Part shown: piece after piece, positions 1-6,854 of the stretch
Layout of the letters: every line of letters begins with the position of its first letter
Position numbering within the stretch: position 1 is the stretch's first letter
NCBI GenBank assembly: GCA_003565035.1
Contig: PXDP01000488.1
Coordinates: 1 to 30,805 of the forward strand
Direction: 5' to 3'
Length of the DNA: 30,805 nucleotides
DNA from: PVC group bacterium
GTDB lineage: Bacteria; Verrucomicrobiota; Kiritimatiellia; SS1-B-03-39; UBA6053
Translations under genes and position numbers: made by a program
Notes under the pieces: generated by a model
What the model saw: only the letters and a program-made list of their open reading frames with translations
Database searches by the model: none
Told to the model about the DNA's origin: nothing

Positions 1-24
1 ATCGAAAAATCACCCGGAAAAGCC

Positions 25-54
25 GATTACGATTACGAAAACGATTACGATTAA
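25..54. repeat. Short tandem hexamer repeat (GATTAC-like, five units)
   Basis: Five consecutive hexamers read GATTAC, GATTAC, GAAAAC, GATTAC, GATTAA on the plus strand. The rest of 1-226 holds no gene that I can support. The open frame on the minus strand across this stretch translates the repeat into an Ile/Val-rich tail, matches no family I know, and is best seen as a by-product. Similar simple repeats sit between genes in many PVC-type genomes (from memory). The repeat may be the edge of a longer intergenic element that continues outside the window. Confidence 0.6.
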
Positions 55-226
55 GAAAGTCCGGCTCCTTCGATAGCCAAGAAAGAAACCAAGTTGTGGC
101 GGGTAATCCTCAGCGAGGGGTAAATTTTCGTATAACTCCTTGTAACAAACACTTATTATAAAACTCCGTGCAACCCTGGTACGGGCGGGCGTTCTGCCAA
201 AAAAACCTTGACTTCCAGAGACTAAG

Positions 227-242
227 GTACAATTGTACAATT
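227..242 (+). promoter_or_regulatory. Overlapping palindromes at the toxin start, candidate operator
   Basis: The 16 bases directly before the toxin ATG contain two overlapping perfect 12-bp palindromes: GTACAATTGTAC at 227-238 and AATTGTACAATT at 231-242. Palindromes at this position are typical binding sites for the autorepressing antitoxin of type II toxin-antitoxin operons, so I infer an operator. A TTGACT at 208-213 and a TACAAT at 228-233 resemble -35 and -10 boxes, but their 14-nt spacing is too short for a confident promoter call. The toxin start has no well-placed Shine-Dalgarno sequence; AAGG at 224-227 is too distant. Confidence 0.45.
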
Positions 243-647
243 ATGAAAAGTAAAAACATACTGGTCGATGCCTCGGCTGTGTTGGCTGTGATCTTGGAAG
301 AACCGGAAAAGGCTTCTATTCTTGAGGCTACGGCCGGGTATGAGGCAAAAGCCCCCGGATGTCTGCGTTGGGAAGTCGGAAACGCATTTTCAGCTATGGT
401 GAAGAGGGGAAGGTTGGAAGAGGCGGAGAGTCAGGCCGCCTTAAAGGTTTTTGAGCTGATTCCGATTCAAGAGGTGGATGTGGACCTGGAGGATGCATTG
501 GAAATGGCGTTGAGGAATGATATTTATGCCTATGATGCCTATTATTTGGCTGCCGCAAAAAAACACAGGGTGGAGTTGTTGAGCCTGGATCAGAAAATGG
601 TTGAAGTCGCAAGGCAAGAAGGAATTAACCTCAAGGAGATCCAATGA
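243..647 (+). CDS. PIN-domain (VapC-like) ribonuclease toxin
   Basis: This 134-residue protein fits the size and pattern of type II toxin PIN domains, which cut RNA with a metal-binding acidic cluster. The expected acidic residues are visible: Asp9 in the N-terminal VDAS strand, Glu44 in RWEVGNAF, Asp98 in AYDAYYLAAA, and Asp116 in LLSLDQKM. I chose the ATG at 243 because translation from there begins four residues before the first PIN strand; the frame stays open upstream to 168 but that extension has no PIN sequence. The gene overlaps the antitoxin by 4 nt (ATGA). Toxin-first order is the reverse of classical vapBC. The pair is visibly richer in A+T than the operon that follows, which would fit horizontal acquisition. 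The RNA target cannot be told from sequence. Confidence 0.85.
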   Translation: MKSKNILVDASAVLAVILEEPEKASILEATAGYEAKAPGCLRWEVGNAFSAMVKRGRLEEAESQAALKVFELIPIQEVDVDLEDALEMALRNDIYAYDAYYLAAAKKHRVELLSLDQKMVEVARQEGINLKEIQ

Positions 648-889
648 AAGTATTCACATACAGCGATGCACGTCAGAAGTTCTCATCCGTATTGGAGTCC
701 GCCCAGGAAGAAGGCCAAGTCCTCGTTCGGAGGAGAGATGGAAGATTGTTTTCGATACGACCGGAAACGTCATCCAGGTCCCCCTTTGATGTACGCGGTA
801 TCAAGTCTGCGGTAACAACCAAAGATATCATTGAAACCCTGCGAGAGACACGAGCAGAACCAGTAGCTGGTTGTGACACCACTCGTTAA
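644..889 (+). CDS. Phd/YefM-family antitoxin
   Basis: The 81-residue product begins with the Phd/YefM fold pattern: a short strand (MKVFTYSDAR), a helix (QKFSSVLESAQEEG) and a hairpin ending in RRRDGRLFSI. This N-terminal part forms the DNA-binding dimer in the family, and the C-terminal tail normally wraps the toxin. It should neutralise the PIN toxin encoded just upstream and repress the operon, probably at the palindromes at 227-242. Its start lies in the last codons of the toxin gene. A clear AAGGAG at 633-638, five bases before the ATG, gives it a much better ribosome site than the toxin has, which would favour antitoxin excess. Another plus-strand frame at 601-789 is a shadow. Confidence 0.8.
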   Translation: MKVFTYSDARQKFSSVLESAQEEGQVLVRRRDGRLFSIRPETSSRSPFDVRGIKSAVTTKDIIETLRETRAEPVAGCDTTR

Positions 890-908
890 ACTCGTGTCGC
901 ACCACAGC
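866..908 (+). terminator. Imperfect hairpin over the antitoxin stop, possible terminator
   Basis: The sequence GCTGGTTGTGACAC at 866-879 can pair with GTGTCGCACCACAGC at 894-908, with one bulged base, one mismatch and a wobble, leaving a loop of about 14 bases that contains the antitoxin stop codon. Only a short T stretch (CTTTG) follows, so this is a weak candidate for an intrinsic terminator. It lies between the plus-strand toxin-antitoxin pair and the end of the minus-strand operon, where a terminator for one or both would be expected. Confidence 0.25.
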
Positions 909-946
909 TTTGACGTTCGATAAAGGATCCACGGACCATTCCGCAC

Positions 947-2566
947 TCAGTTATGCCGGGCGTGGTACATGTTGAAGGCGTAGTACATGACGTTGATGGC
1001 CATGCGGTAGGCCTGTTCGGCGACTTCGGGGCGGGCGCCGGAATGTCCGTCGCGCCAGGCGTCACTCATGTCGCCGGGATGGTAGAAGACCACCCAGCGG
1101 CCTTCGTGGCGGATGCCGAGGGCGCGGGAGCCGTCCTGCTGCCACAGCGGCGGCGCGCCGCCGGGGAAAAGAAACGGGGACCGGAAGATGGGGTCGTCAT
1201 TGGGAATGTCCACCAGTCGGTAGCCGGGAAAAATCCGGTTGAGTTCTCTCCGGAAATTGCGGCCGAAACTTCCGCCGCCATGGGTGGCGAATATCATTCC
1301 GCCCTCTTCCAGGGTGTACCAGCGGAGGGTATTCACCTCCTGCTGCGACAGCCGGATGTTGCCCCGTCCGGTCATGAACACAAAGGGCGGTTTGCGGGCA
1401 GTGGGGAAGCGGCGCAGGCGGTTAATGGCCAGGCCCTCGCCGTCGCCGGCCACGGGAAACCCGGTGATCTGATGCATGCGCCGGAGAAGATTGGCATCGG
1501 AATTCCGGTCCATGTTCTGATCCCAGTCACCGCCGGAATACTGCAGGCGGATGAAGCGGACGGTCGCACCCTCCATGCCGTCGGGCCAGCCGCCGGTGTC
1601 TCCACCGCCTTCCCCGAGCCGGCCGGAGGTCTCCTGTGCAATCTCGTAGGTGTTCTGGGTGAGTTCATCCAGCTCCTGCATCACCTGAATATCATCGATC
1701 TTCATGCGCTCGAAGATGAAGGGGCTCCAGGTGTTAACGATCATCCGCTGCTGCGGAATTTCGCGCTGGCGGGTGACCCGCACCATTTCCACCACCGGAT
1801 CGCCGGAGCCTTTGATGAGTCCGTAGGGATCTTCCCAGCCGCAGCCGCGCATGAGGAAGGGTCCAACCAGCACCATGAAAAAGAGAAAGGCGGACCAGTA
1901 GGTCGAGGAGCGCATCCTCGGATCGCGCCCGCCGGTGCGGAGGTTTTCGTAAATTTTGTCGCCGGTCAGGGGTTTGACCGCCGGATCGCGTGCGAAGGCG
2001 GCCCGGGTGCTGCGGCGGGCCACGCCCAGAGCCACAATCAGCAGGGGGATCAGTGCCGGCAGCCAGGGGCCCCAGGCCCGCAGCCAGTATTCGTTGCGGA
2101 GGGCGTTGGGAAAGCCTTTCACATCCACAGCGTTCAAATACGAGGGGACGCGGGTGACAAACAGGTGCCAGCTCAGCCACATCACACCATACCCGGCCAG
2201 CGCCACTTTCTGCAGGCCGAACACCAGGGGATGCCGCAGGAACACGGCGGCGGCGGTGAGCAGCGAGAGGCCGCCGGAGATCCATCCCAGCCAGGCCACA
2301 CGGTCGGCCATGCCCACCAGTCCGCCTGCGCGCAGGCGGTCGAGGTGCTCCTCGGAATAGCCGGTCCATTCCCAGTACGACGGCACCGCGAACGCGCCGG
2401 TCCAGAGGCCGAGGGCGGCAAGCACCAGAAAGCCGAGGCACAGCCGCAGCCGCAGCGGCAGCCGGGCCTGAGCACGCATGAGCGCGCCCAGCCCGGTGAC
2501 CAGGGCGGACGCGACCGCGCCATGAAGGCGGCCGAAGAGGCTGTACAGGGTCTGCAGTCGGGTCAT
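947..2566 (-). CDS. Polytopic membrane protein with C-terminal DUF4159 domain
   Basis: The 539-residue protein has several hydrophobic segments in its first half, including about residues 40-62, two or more between 75 and 125, one near 165-185, and one near 220-240 (FLFFMVLVGPFLM). A soluble domain follows. From about residue 330 to the end it matches DUF4159: the entry motif RLQYSGGDWD, then PPFVFMTGRGNIRLSQQEVNTLR, a GGMIFATHGGG turn, FRRELNRIFPG, and the closing VVFYHPGDMSDAW. The DUF4159 function is not established; the fold resembles glutamine-amidotransferase-like or ThuA-like domains in some proteins. It is the last gene of the eight-gene operon, six bases after the TonB-like gene. DUF4159 proteins are more often seen beside MoxR/DUF58/BatA-type genes (from memory), so its place with ExbB/ExbD is notable. 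Confidence 0.8.
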   Translation of the reverse strand: MTRLQTLYSLFGRLHGAVASALVTGLGALMRAQARLPLRLRLCLGFLVLAALGLWTGAFAVPSYWEWTGYSEEHLDRLRAGGLVGMADRVAWLGWISGGLSLLTAAAVFLRHPLVFGLQKVALAGYGVMWLSWHLFVTRVPSYLNAVDVKGFPNALRNEYWLRAWGPWLPALIPLLIVALGVARRSTRAAFARDPAVKPLTGDKIYENLRTGGRDPRMRSSTYWSAFLFFMVLVGPFLMRGCGWEDPYGLIKGSGDPVVEMVRVTRQREIPQQRMIVNTWSPFIFERMKIDDIQVMQELDELTQNTYEIAQETSGRLGEGGGDTGGWPDGMEGATVRFIRLQYSGGDWDQNMDRNSDANLLRRMHQITGFPVAGDGEGLAINRLRRFPTARKPPFVFMTGRGNIRLSQQEVNTLRWYTLEEGGMIFATHGGGSFGRNFRRELNRIFPGYRLVDIPNDDPIFRSPFLFPGGAPPLWQQDGSRALGIRHEGRWVVFYHPGDMSDAWRDGHSGARPEVAEQAYRMAINVMYYAFNMYHARHN

Positions 2567-2572
2567 GAACGT

Positions 2573-3019
2573 TTAGATGTCCAGGTCCGGAAGATCATCG
2601 AGCGAGAACGGCCGGGGCGCCAGAGGTTCGATTTCGGGTTCTTCGGGGGTCTGCTGTTGGGCGGGTCGCTCTGCCGCCTCGCTCTGCCGGGCGGCGGCGC
2701 GTTCTTCGGCCTCCAGAGCGCGTGCGGCCTGATCGGCGCGGCGTTCGCTTTCGCGGGCCGCGCGGGCTTCGGCCTCCTGCTCCCGGGCGCGGTCCCGGCG
2801 GAGCTGCGCCATGGTGGAGGGGGTATGGAACCCGGCCTCGGAATAGAGTCCCAGCTCCGCCCAGTCGCGGTAGAGACCAAAGGAGGTGAGCCCCAGTACC
2901 GCGACGTGCACCGCGAGCGAGACCCAGAAGGCTTTGGCGAGAATCGACCGGTTTACACCGAGCAACAGCCGGTCCGGTTCGCTTGCATTCAGTTCTGTGG
3001 TTTTGTTTTCATCCGTCAT
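2573..3019 (-). CDS. TonB-like single-span anchor protein lacking a TonB C-terminal domain
   Basis: This 148-residue protein has a short cytoplasmic N-terminus, one transmembrane helix at about residues 27-49 (AKAFWVSLAVHVAVLGLTSFGLY), and a long charged periplasmic tail. The helix holds Ser34-x-x-x-His38. This is the same SxxxH spacing that E. coli TonB uses (Ser16, His20) to couple to ExbB/ExbD. Residues 68-118 are rich in Arg, Glu and Ala and probably form a helix or coiled coil. The last 30 residues are rich in Pro and Glu and end in SLDDLPDLDI. The globular TonB C-terminal domain is missing. The gene sits five bases or fewer from ExbD and DUF4159, and a GGAG precedes its ATG by about eight bases. 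It probably transmits ExbB/ExbD motion to another operon product. Confidence 0.65.
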   Translation of the reverse strand: MTDENKTTELNASEPDRLLLGVNRSILAKAFWVSLAVHVAVLGLTSFGLYRDWAELGLYSEAGFHTPSTMAQLRRDRAREQEAEARAARESERRADQAARALEAEERAAARQSEAAERPAQQQTPEEPEIEPLAPRPFSLDDLPDLDI

Positions 3020-3023
3020 GAAT

Positions 3024-3425
3024 TTACTCCGTATCCATCATTCCGACCAGGGCAATCCGTGCCCCCACGCCGCTGAGGGCTTCGATGACCGGCATATAAT
3101 CCGGCCGGGTTAAACTTCGGTCCACGTTCAGATGCACAATGCCATCCTCCCGCCGACGCTCCAAAAGAATTTCCACCGCCGCACCCAGATCGTGCAGCCC
3201 CACCTCAACCCCCTGCACCCAGAGCAGCCCCTCCCGATCCACCACCACACTCACCTCGGCCGGGGCCAGTTCCCCCACATCCGCGCCCAGAGCCGGGTCG
3301 ATTTCCTGGTGATCCCGCATAAAGTCCGACACCAGCATAAAGAAAATAATCAGCAGAAACGCGATATCCCCCATCGACGCCAGGGGGATCATCACTTTCA
3401 GTTTTTTGCGGCGGCGCACCGGCAT
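3024..3425 (-). CDS. ExbD/TolR-family biopolymer transport protein (second copy)
   Basis: The 133-residue product has the ExbD/TolR layout: a basic cytoplasmic N-terminus (RRRKKLK), one transmembrane helix (MGDIAFLLIIFFMLVS) with the conserved proton-carrying aspartate at residue 20, and a small periplasmic domain. In the family this protein works with an ExbB/TolQ pentamer to turn the proton gradient into movement. Its start overlaps the stop of the preceding exbD-like gene by one base (TGATG), so the two are translationally coupled. It differs from its neighbour in the periplasmic domain, which suggests a heteromeric ExbD pair rather than a recent duplication. I give no gene symbol because the exbD/tolR distinction cannot be made here. 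Confidence 0.88.
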   Translation of the reverse strand: MPVRRRKKLKVMIPLASMGDIAFLLIIFFMLVSDFMRDHQEIDPALGADVGELAPAEVSVVVDREGLLWVQGVEVGLHDLGAAVEILLERRREDGIVHLNVDRSLTRPDYMPVIEALSGVGARIALVGMMDTE

Positions 3426-3844
3426 CAGTTTTCCTCCACAATGGCCACAACCCCGCCGGCATCACTGATGAGGGTGACAATCCGGAAATACCGCTCATAG
3501 GTCACCTCATCGGCCACCTCCAGCACGATCATGCGGTCCTGATCCTCGGCGTTCATGAGATTCATCTGAAACAGCCGGTCGCGCAGCGCCTCCAGGGTGA
3601 TCTCCTCCATCGAATCCTCGGTCTCGCCAAACAGCAGGGTGGTTCCGGTGACATTCACGGAGGGGGTCTGATCGTCCACCTCACGGTTTTCCGGAGTTTC
3701 GGTTTGCGGAATACTCACTTCCTGCCCCAGCGGCCGTACAAAACTGGTCGTGAGGATGAAGAAAATAATCAGCAGGAAGGCGATATCGGCAAAGGCACCG
3801 ACATCGATTTCCGCTTCCGCTTTGGCTCGTCGTTTTCGGGACAT
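3425..3844 (-). CDS. ExbD/TolR-family biopolymer transport protein (first copy)
   Basis: The 139-residue product has a basic N-terminus (SRKRRAKAEAEIDVG), a transmembrane helix (FADIAFLLIIFFILTTSF) with the conserved aspartate at residue 20, and a periplasmic region. It is followed immediately by a second ExbD-like protein and preceded, seven bases upstream, by the ExbB/TolQ-like channel. The periplasmic part contains the short strand PLGQEVSIPQTE seen in many ExbD proteins. The Shine-Dalgarno sequence before the ATG at 3844 is weak, so translation may depend on coupling to the channel gene. The family role is proton-driven energising of a periplasm-spanning partner; the partner here is probably the TonB-like protein two genes downstream. 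Confidence 0.9.
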   Translation of the reverse strand: MSRKRRAKAEAEIDVGAFADIAFLLIIFFILTTSFVRPLGQEVSIPQTETPENREVDDQTPSVNVTGTTLLFGETEDSMEEITLEALRDRLFQMNLMNAEDQDRMIVLEVADEVTYERYFRIVTLISDAGGVVAIVEEN

Positions 3845-3851
3845 GGCAGGA

Positions 3852-4484
3852 TCAGTGTTCGCTGATGGAGCCCACCAGATCGGTGATGCATTCCTCGATG
3901 GCGATATTGAACTCCTCCACGCGCCGCGAGAAGAGGTTGTAGGCGACCACGGCGGGAATGGCGATGATCAGACCGGCGGCGGTGGTGATCAGCGCTTCGG
4001 AAATGCCGCCGGAGACTGCGCCGGGATCGAGGCCGGCATCCTCGGCCATGCGCGCGAAGGATTTGATCATCCCGGTGACGGTTCCGGTCATGCCGAGCAG
4101 CGGGGATACGGAAGCGATGAGCACGAGGACGTTGAGCCGTTTCTCCAGACCGCTCACCGCTTTGGGCGCGTAATCCTCCATGGTTTTGGAGACTGCCATT
4201 TCGATTTCCTCGGGATGGCGGCCGCGGTCGCGCATTTTGCGGTAGCGGTGCAGCCCCACCAGCAGGCAGGCGGCGACCGGCCCTTCGGTGGCCTCGACCC
4301 GTTCGATGGCGGCGTCGAGTTTTTCATCCATCAGATCCTGGTTCACCAGGCGGCGGAGATCGGGGGTGTCCCCGGTGGCGGCCTGGAAGGCCCGCACCCG
4401 GTCGAGGATGATCGCCAGCGAGAGCACGGAGAGAAAAAGCAGCGGCCACATGATGGGCCCGCCGTCGAGAATATAGGTTAACAT
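3852..4484 (-). CDS. MotA/TolQ/ExbB-family proton channel protein
   Basis: The 210-residue protein has three transmembrane helices in the expected places: residues 8-28, about 117-140 (LNVLVLIASVSPLLGMTGTVTGMI), and about 163-185 (EALITTAAGLIIAIPAVVAYNLF). A cytoplasmic domain lies between the first and second. The threonines in LLGMTGTVTGM and ALITTAAGL match the polar residues that line the proton path in ExbB/TolQ. It is slightly shorter than E. coli ExbB (244) or TolQ (230) but complete. An AGGA sits about eight bases before the ATG. It follows a secreted TPR gene by 39 bases and precedes two ExbD genes, so it should be the motor core of this operon. ExbB and TolQ cannot be told apart by sequence alone. 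Confidence 0.92.
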   Translation of the reverse strand: MLTYILDGGPIMWPLLFLSVLSLAIILDRVRAFQAATGDTPDLRRLVNQDLMDEKLDAAIERVEATEGPVAACLLVGLHRYRKMRDRGRHPEEIEMAVSKTMEDYAPKAVSGLEKRLNVLVLIASVSPLLGMTGTVTGMIKSFARMAEDAGLDPGAVSGGISEALITTAAGLIIAIPAVVAYNLFSRRVEEFNIAIEECITDLVGSISEH

Positions 4485-4523
4485 GAGAGGTTCCTCATTG
4501 GGGTTGGTCTGTTCAAAGGGGGA

Positions 4524-6854
4524 TCAGAGACGCCGCAGGAAATTGGCGGCCTGTGCCGCAGGGGCACCATTGGGATATTCTTCAAGAATTTGCATGAATT
4601 TCTGGCGGGCCACCGCCGGATTGCGCATCCGGAAAGCGGCCACGCCCCACTGCAGGAGAATTTCGTCGAGCCAGGGCGCATCCGGATAGTCCATCACCAC
4701 CCGGTCCATGAGTTCGACCCCGCGGACATAGTCCTCCTGCTGGAGGTGGAAGTTGATGATCTTTTTGAAGGCCTCGCCGGCAAAGGGCGAATGCGGGAAG
4801 CGTTCGGTCACCTGCTGAAACTCCACCATGGCCGGGGACAGATTGGGGGTCTGTCCGGCGGAGAGGTTCAGGCGGATGAGCTGTTCGGTCACCTCGCCGA
4901 TCCGGAACTGAGCCTCGGCCTGATAGGCGGATTCGGGCAGATTAAGGATCGAGCGGTACACGCGGATGGCTTCGCGCAAATCCTCCGCCGCCCGGGACTG
5001 GGCCCGGGCGCGGGCGATGTTCATGAAGGCCCGGTCCACCCGGTCGGTCTCCGGAAACAGTTCCACCAGTGCCATGCAGGTGGCAATGGCTTCGTTGAGA
5101 CGTCCCTGAACCAGATAAAGTTCCCAGCGGACTTCAAACGCGTCTTCGAGAATATCGCGGCGCAGACTTTGACGGGCGGTGATCTGCATGATTTCATCGA
5201 TTTTTTCCAGCCCCTCCTCCGCGCGGGCGAAGGCGTTTTCCTCCAGGCCCACTTCCTGAAAGATACTGCCCCAGCGGTGCAGCAGCTTGGCTTCAATGAG
5301 CAGCTTTTCCGCCTGGGTGTCGGGATCGTTCGCCTCGGAAACGATAGACTGCGGTTCGGTGGTTCCGCCGGTGACCACCTGTACGCGGTCGCTGCGGAGC
5401 TGCGGCTCGTCACCCGCCATGTGCAGCTCGTCGAGATAGCGCACCTCAAGGAAGTCCCCCGGCGTCACAATCACTTCCTGCGGATCCCCGGAGGCCTGCT
5501 CCTGAATCACCGGAATCACCCGGCCATGAAATTCGCCGGAGTGGGCGGCCGACTCCCGCAGACGCACCCGCATCGTGGAGCGTTCCACCCATTCGGGTTC
5601 CTGATCGCGGGTGCCGTCCAGATCCTCGACATCCACCGTGACCAGCGGACTGTCAGGCTCCTCGCGCTCCACCTTCTGCATCACCGCCACCTCCACATTC
5701 ACGCTGTCGCGTTCCGGACTGACATCCAGATCCAAATCCACCAGGCGGAGAAAGGCGGGCTGACCGGCAAACACCCCGCGGACCGAGCGCTGATAGGCTC
5801 CGTCGGTGAAGCGCACCGCACCGGTGGACACCACGCGCACGCGGGTGGTGAGTTCCAAATCGACATCGCCGCGGGAATTGTTCTCATCGATATACACCAC
5901 GGTGACCGTATCCCCCCCCCGGACGGTGAGCATCCCGTCGTTGGGTTCGGAGGGTTCCGGCACCATCATCACCGAGGCGATCCAGTCGTCGCCACTGCGC
6001 CCCAGGCGTTCCAGGGGCACCTCTTCCTGATCACCGGAACTGGAGCGCAGCGTCACCGTGGTGGTGTTGCCGAGCAGGGAAATGATCCGCAGATCGCGGT
6101 CGTTCACTTTCACAAACAGGCGCTGGCCCGCCTCCACCAGGCGCACATCCTCTTCTTCGAGGTTGTCGGGAACGGCGGTGCCCACCATACGGAAGGCCTC
6201 CACAGCTTTACCCCAGCGGCCCTGCTGAAAATGCGCCTGGCCGATGTAGTCGTAGGCATGATTGGTGTAGCCGCTGGCGGGAAAATCGTTGGTCACCCGG
6301 CGGAAGGCGGAAAAGGCTTCGTTATAATCGGCCTGATAAAAGGACACCGCACCGAGACGGAACCAGGCTTCGGCCTGTTCGTCTTCGTCCGGAGAATGGC
6401 GGGCCTGATTCAGGGCCGTCCGCGCCCGGGAAAATTCGCGACGCTCCATGTGATGGCGTCCGAGTTCCAGGGCGGCCCGGAAGCGGACCTCGGATTCCGG
6501 GAACATGGTTCCCACCGCCTCCAGCATGGAGACCCCGCGGTCGTGCTGGCCGGTCTGCAGGAGTTCGAGGGCGCTGTCGATCATACGCCGTGCCCGCAGG
6601 GCATCCCGGCGGGCGGCCGCAGAGGATGCCGCAGGAGCTTCCGCAGCCTCTTGCGCGTGCACCAGCGGGGCAAACATCATGCACACCGCAAGGAGAATCC
6701 ACCGCGGATTCAGAAGAATACCCCCGGATAATTTCTCGGGTGCGGTCCGTCTCCTGTCTAATGAGTTCTTGTCTAATGAGTTCTCGGCATCCGTATCCAT
6801 CCGTGTCCATCCGTGGTTCAAAACGTTATGATTCATATTCGGTTCAATTGACAT
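4524..6854 (-). CDS. Secreted TPR / beta-module / TPR protein
   Basis: I place the start at the ATG at 6854, because a good GGAGGA lies about ten bases before it; this overlaps the upstream stop by 11 nt and gives 776 residues. An ATG at 6836 is the alternative. A signal peptide (WILLAVCMMFAPLVHA) begins only around residue 50, after a stretch encoded by short repeats. The mature protein has TPR-like helices (about 75-235), two beta modules (about 245-500) with motifs GGDTVTVVYIDE, HSGEFHGRVIP and PGDFLEVRYLDE, then further TPR/YbgF-like helices (505-776) ending QKFMQILEEYPNGAPAAQAANFL. The beta motifs recur in the giant protein of the same operon. It probably acts in the periplasm or at the surface as a scaffold. 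The frame is open to 7118, but that extension overlaps the upstream gene and is not protein-like. Confidence 0.75.
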   Translation of the reverse strand: MSIEPNMNHNVLNHGWTRMDTDAENSLDKNSLDRRRTAPEKLSGGILLNPRWILLAVCMMFAPLVHAQEAAEAPAASSAAARRDALRARRMIDSALELLQTGQHDRGVSMLEAVGTMFPESEVRFRAALELGRHHMERREFSRARTALNQARHSPDEDEQAEAWFRLGAVSFYQADYNEAFSAFRRVTNDFPASGYTNHAYDYIGQAHFQQGRWGKAVEAFRMVGTAVPDNLEEEDVRLVEAGQRLFVKVNDRDLRIISLLGNTTTVTLRSSSGDQEEVPLERLGRSGDDWIASVMMVPEPSEPNDGMLTVRGGDTVTVVYIDENNSRGDVDLELTTRVRVVSTGAVRFTDGAYQRSVRGVFAGQPAFLRLVDLDLDVSPERDSVNVEVAVMQKVEREEPDSPLVTVDVEDLDGTRDQEPEWVERSTMRVRLRESAAHSGEFHGRVIPVIQEQASGDPQEVIVTPGDFLEVRYLDELHMAGDEPQLRSDRVQVVTGGTTEPQSIVSEANDPDTQAEKLLIEAKLLHRWGSIFQEVGLEENAFARAEEGLEKIDEIMQITARQSLRRDILEDAFEVRWELYLVQGRLNEAIATCMALVELFPETDRVDRAFMNIARARAQSRAAEDLREAIRVYRSILNLPESAYQAEAQFRIGEVTEQLIRLNLSAGQTPNLSPAMVEFQQVTERFPHSPFAGEAFKKIINFHLQQEDYVRGVELMDRVVMDYPDAPWLDEILLQWGVAAFRMRNPAVARQKFMQILEEYPNGAPAAQAANFLRRL
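5912..5920 (-). repeat. Nine-base poly-G tract inside a coding sequence
   Basis: On the coding (minus) strand, nine G in a row encode part of VRGGDTV in a beta module of the secreted TPR protein. The reading frame is intact at this length. A run of nine identical G bases is prone to slippage and could switch the gene off and on, but a single sequence cannot show that. Confidence 0.6.
6755..6817 (-). repeat. Tandem repeats inserted at the 5' end of a TPR gene
   Basis: Two tandem copies of TGTCTAATGAGTTCT fill 6755-6784. Three copies of a 10-base unit (CATCCGTATC, CATCCGTGTC, CATCCGTGGT) fill 6788-6817. Read on the minus strand they encode NHGWTRMDTDAENSLDKNSL, which lies between the ribosome site and the signal peptide of the gene at 4524-6854. 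I recognise the ten-base unit from memory as a dispersed intergenic repeat of many environmental bacteria. It appears to have been captured in frame, giving this protein an unusually long region before its signal peptide. Confidence 0.65.

Noticed and set aside
10..240. Minus-strand open frame of 76 codons ending in an Ile/Val-rich tail
   Set aside because: It begins at a TTG, its tail is the translation of the hexamer repeat, and it overlaps the candidate operator; no homology is recognisable.
953..3076. Long plus-strand open frame of 707 codons opposite the DUF4159, TonB-like and ExbD genes
   Set aside because: The minus strand has named domains and tight coupling here. The plus-strand product is low-complexity, rich in Gly, Ala and His, has no domain, and is explained by the codon bias of the opposite strand.
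4590..6731. Plus-strand open frame of 713 codons opposite the secreted TPR/beta gene
   Set aside because: Same antisense effect of GC-rich third positions. The product is His/Gly-rich without any recognisable motif, while the minus strand encodes TPR and beta modules.
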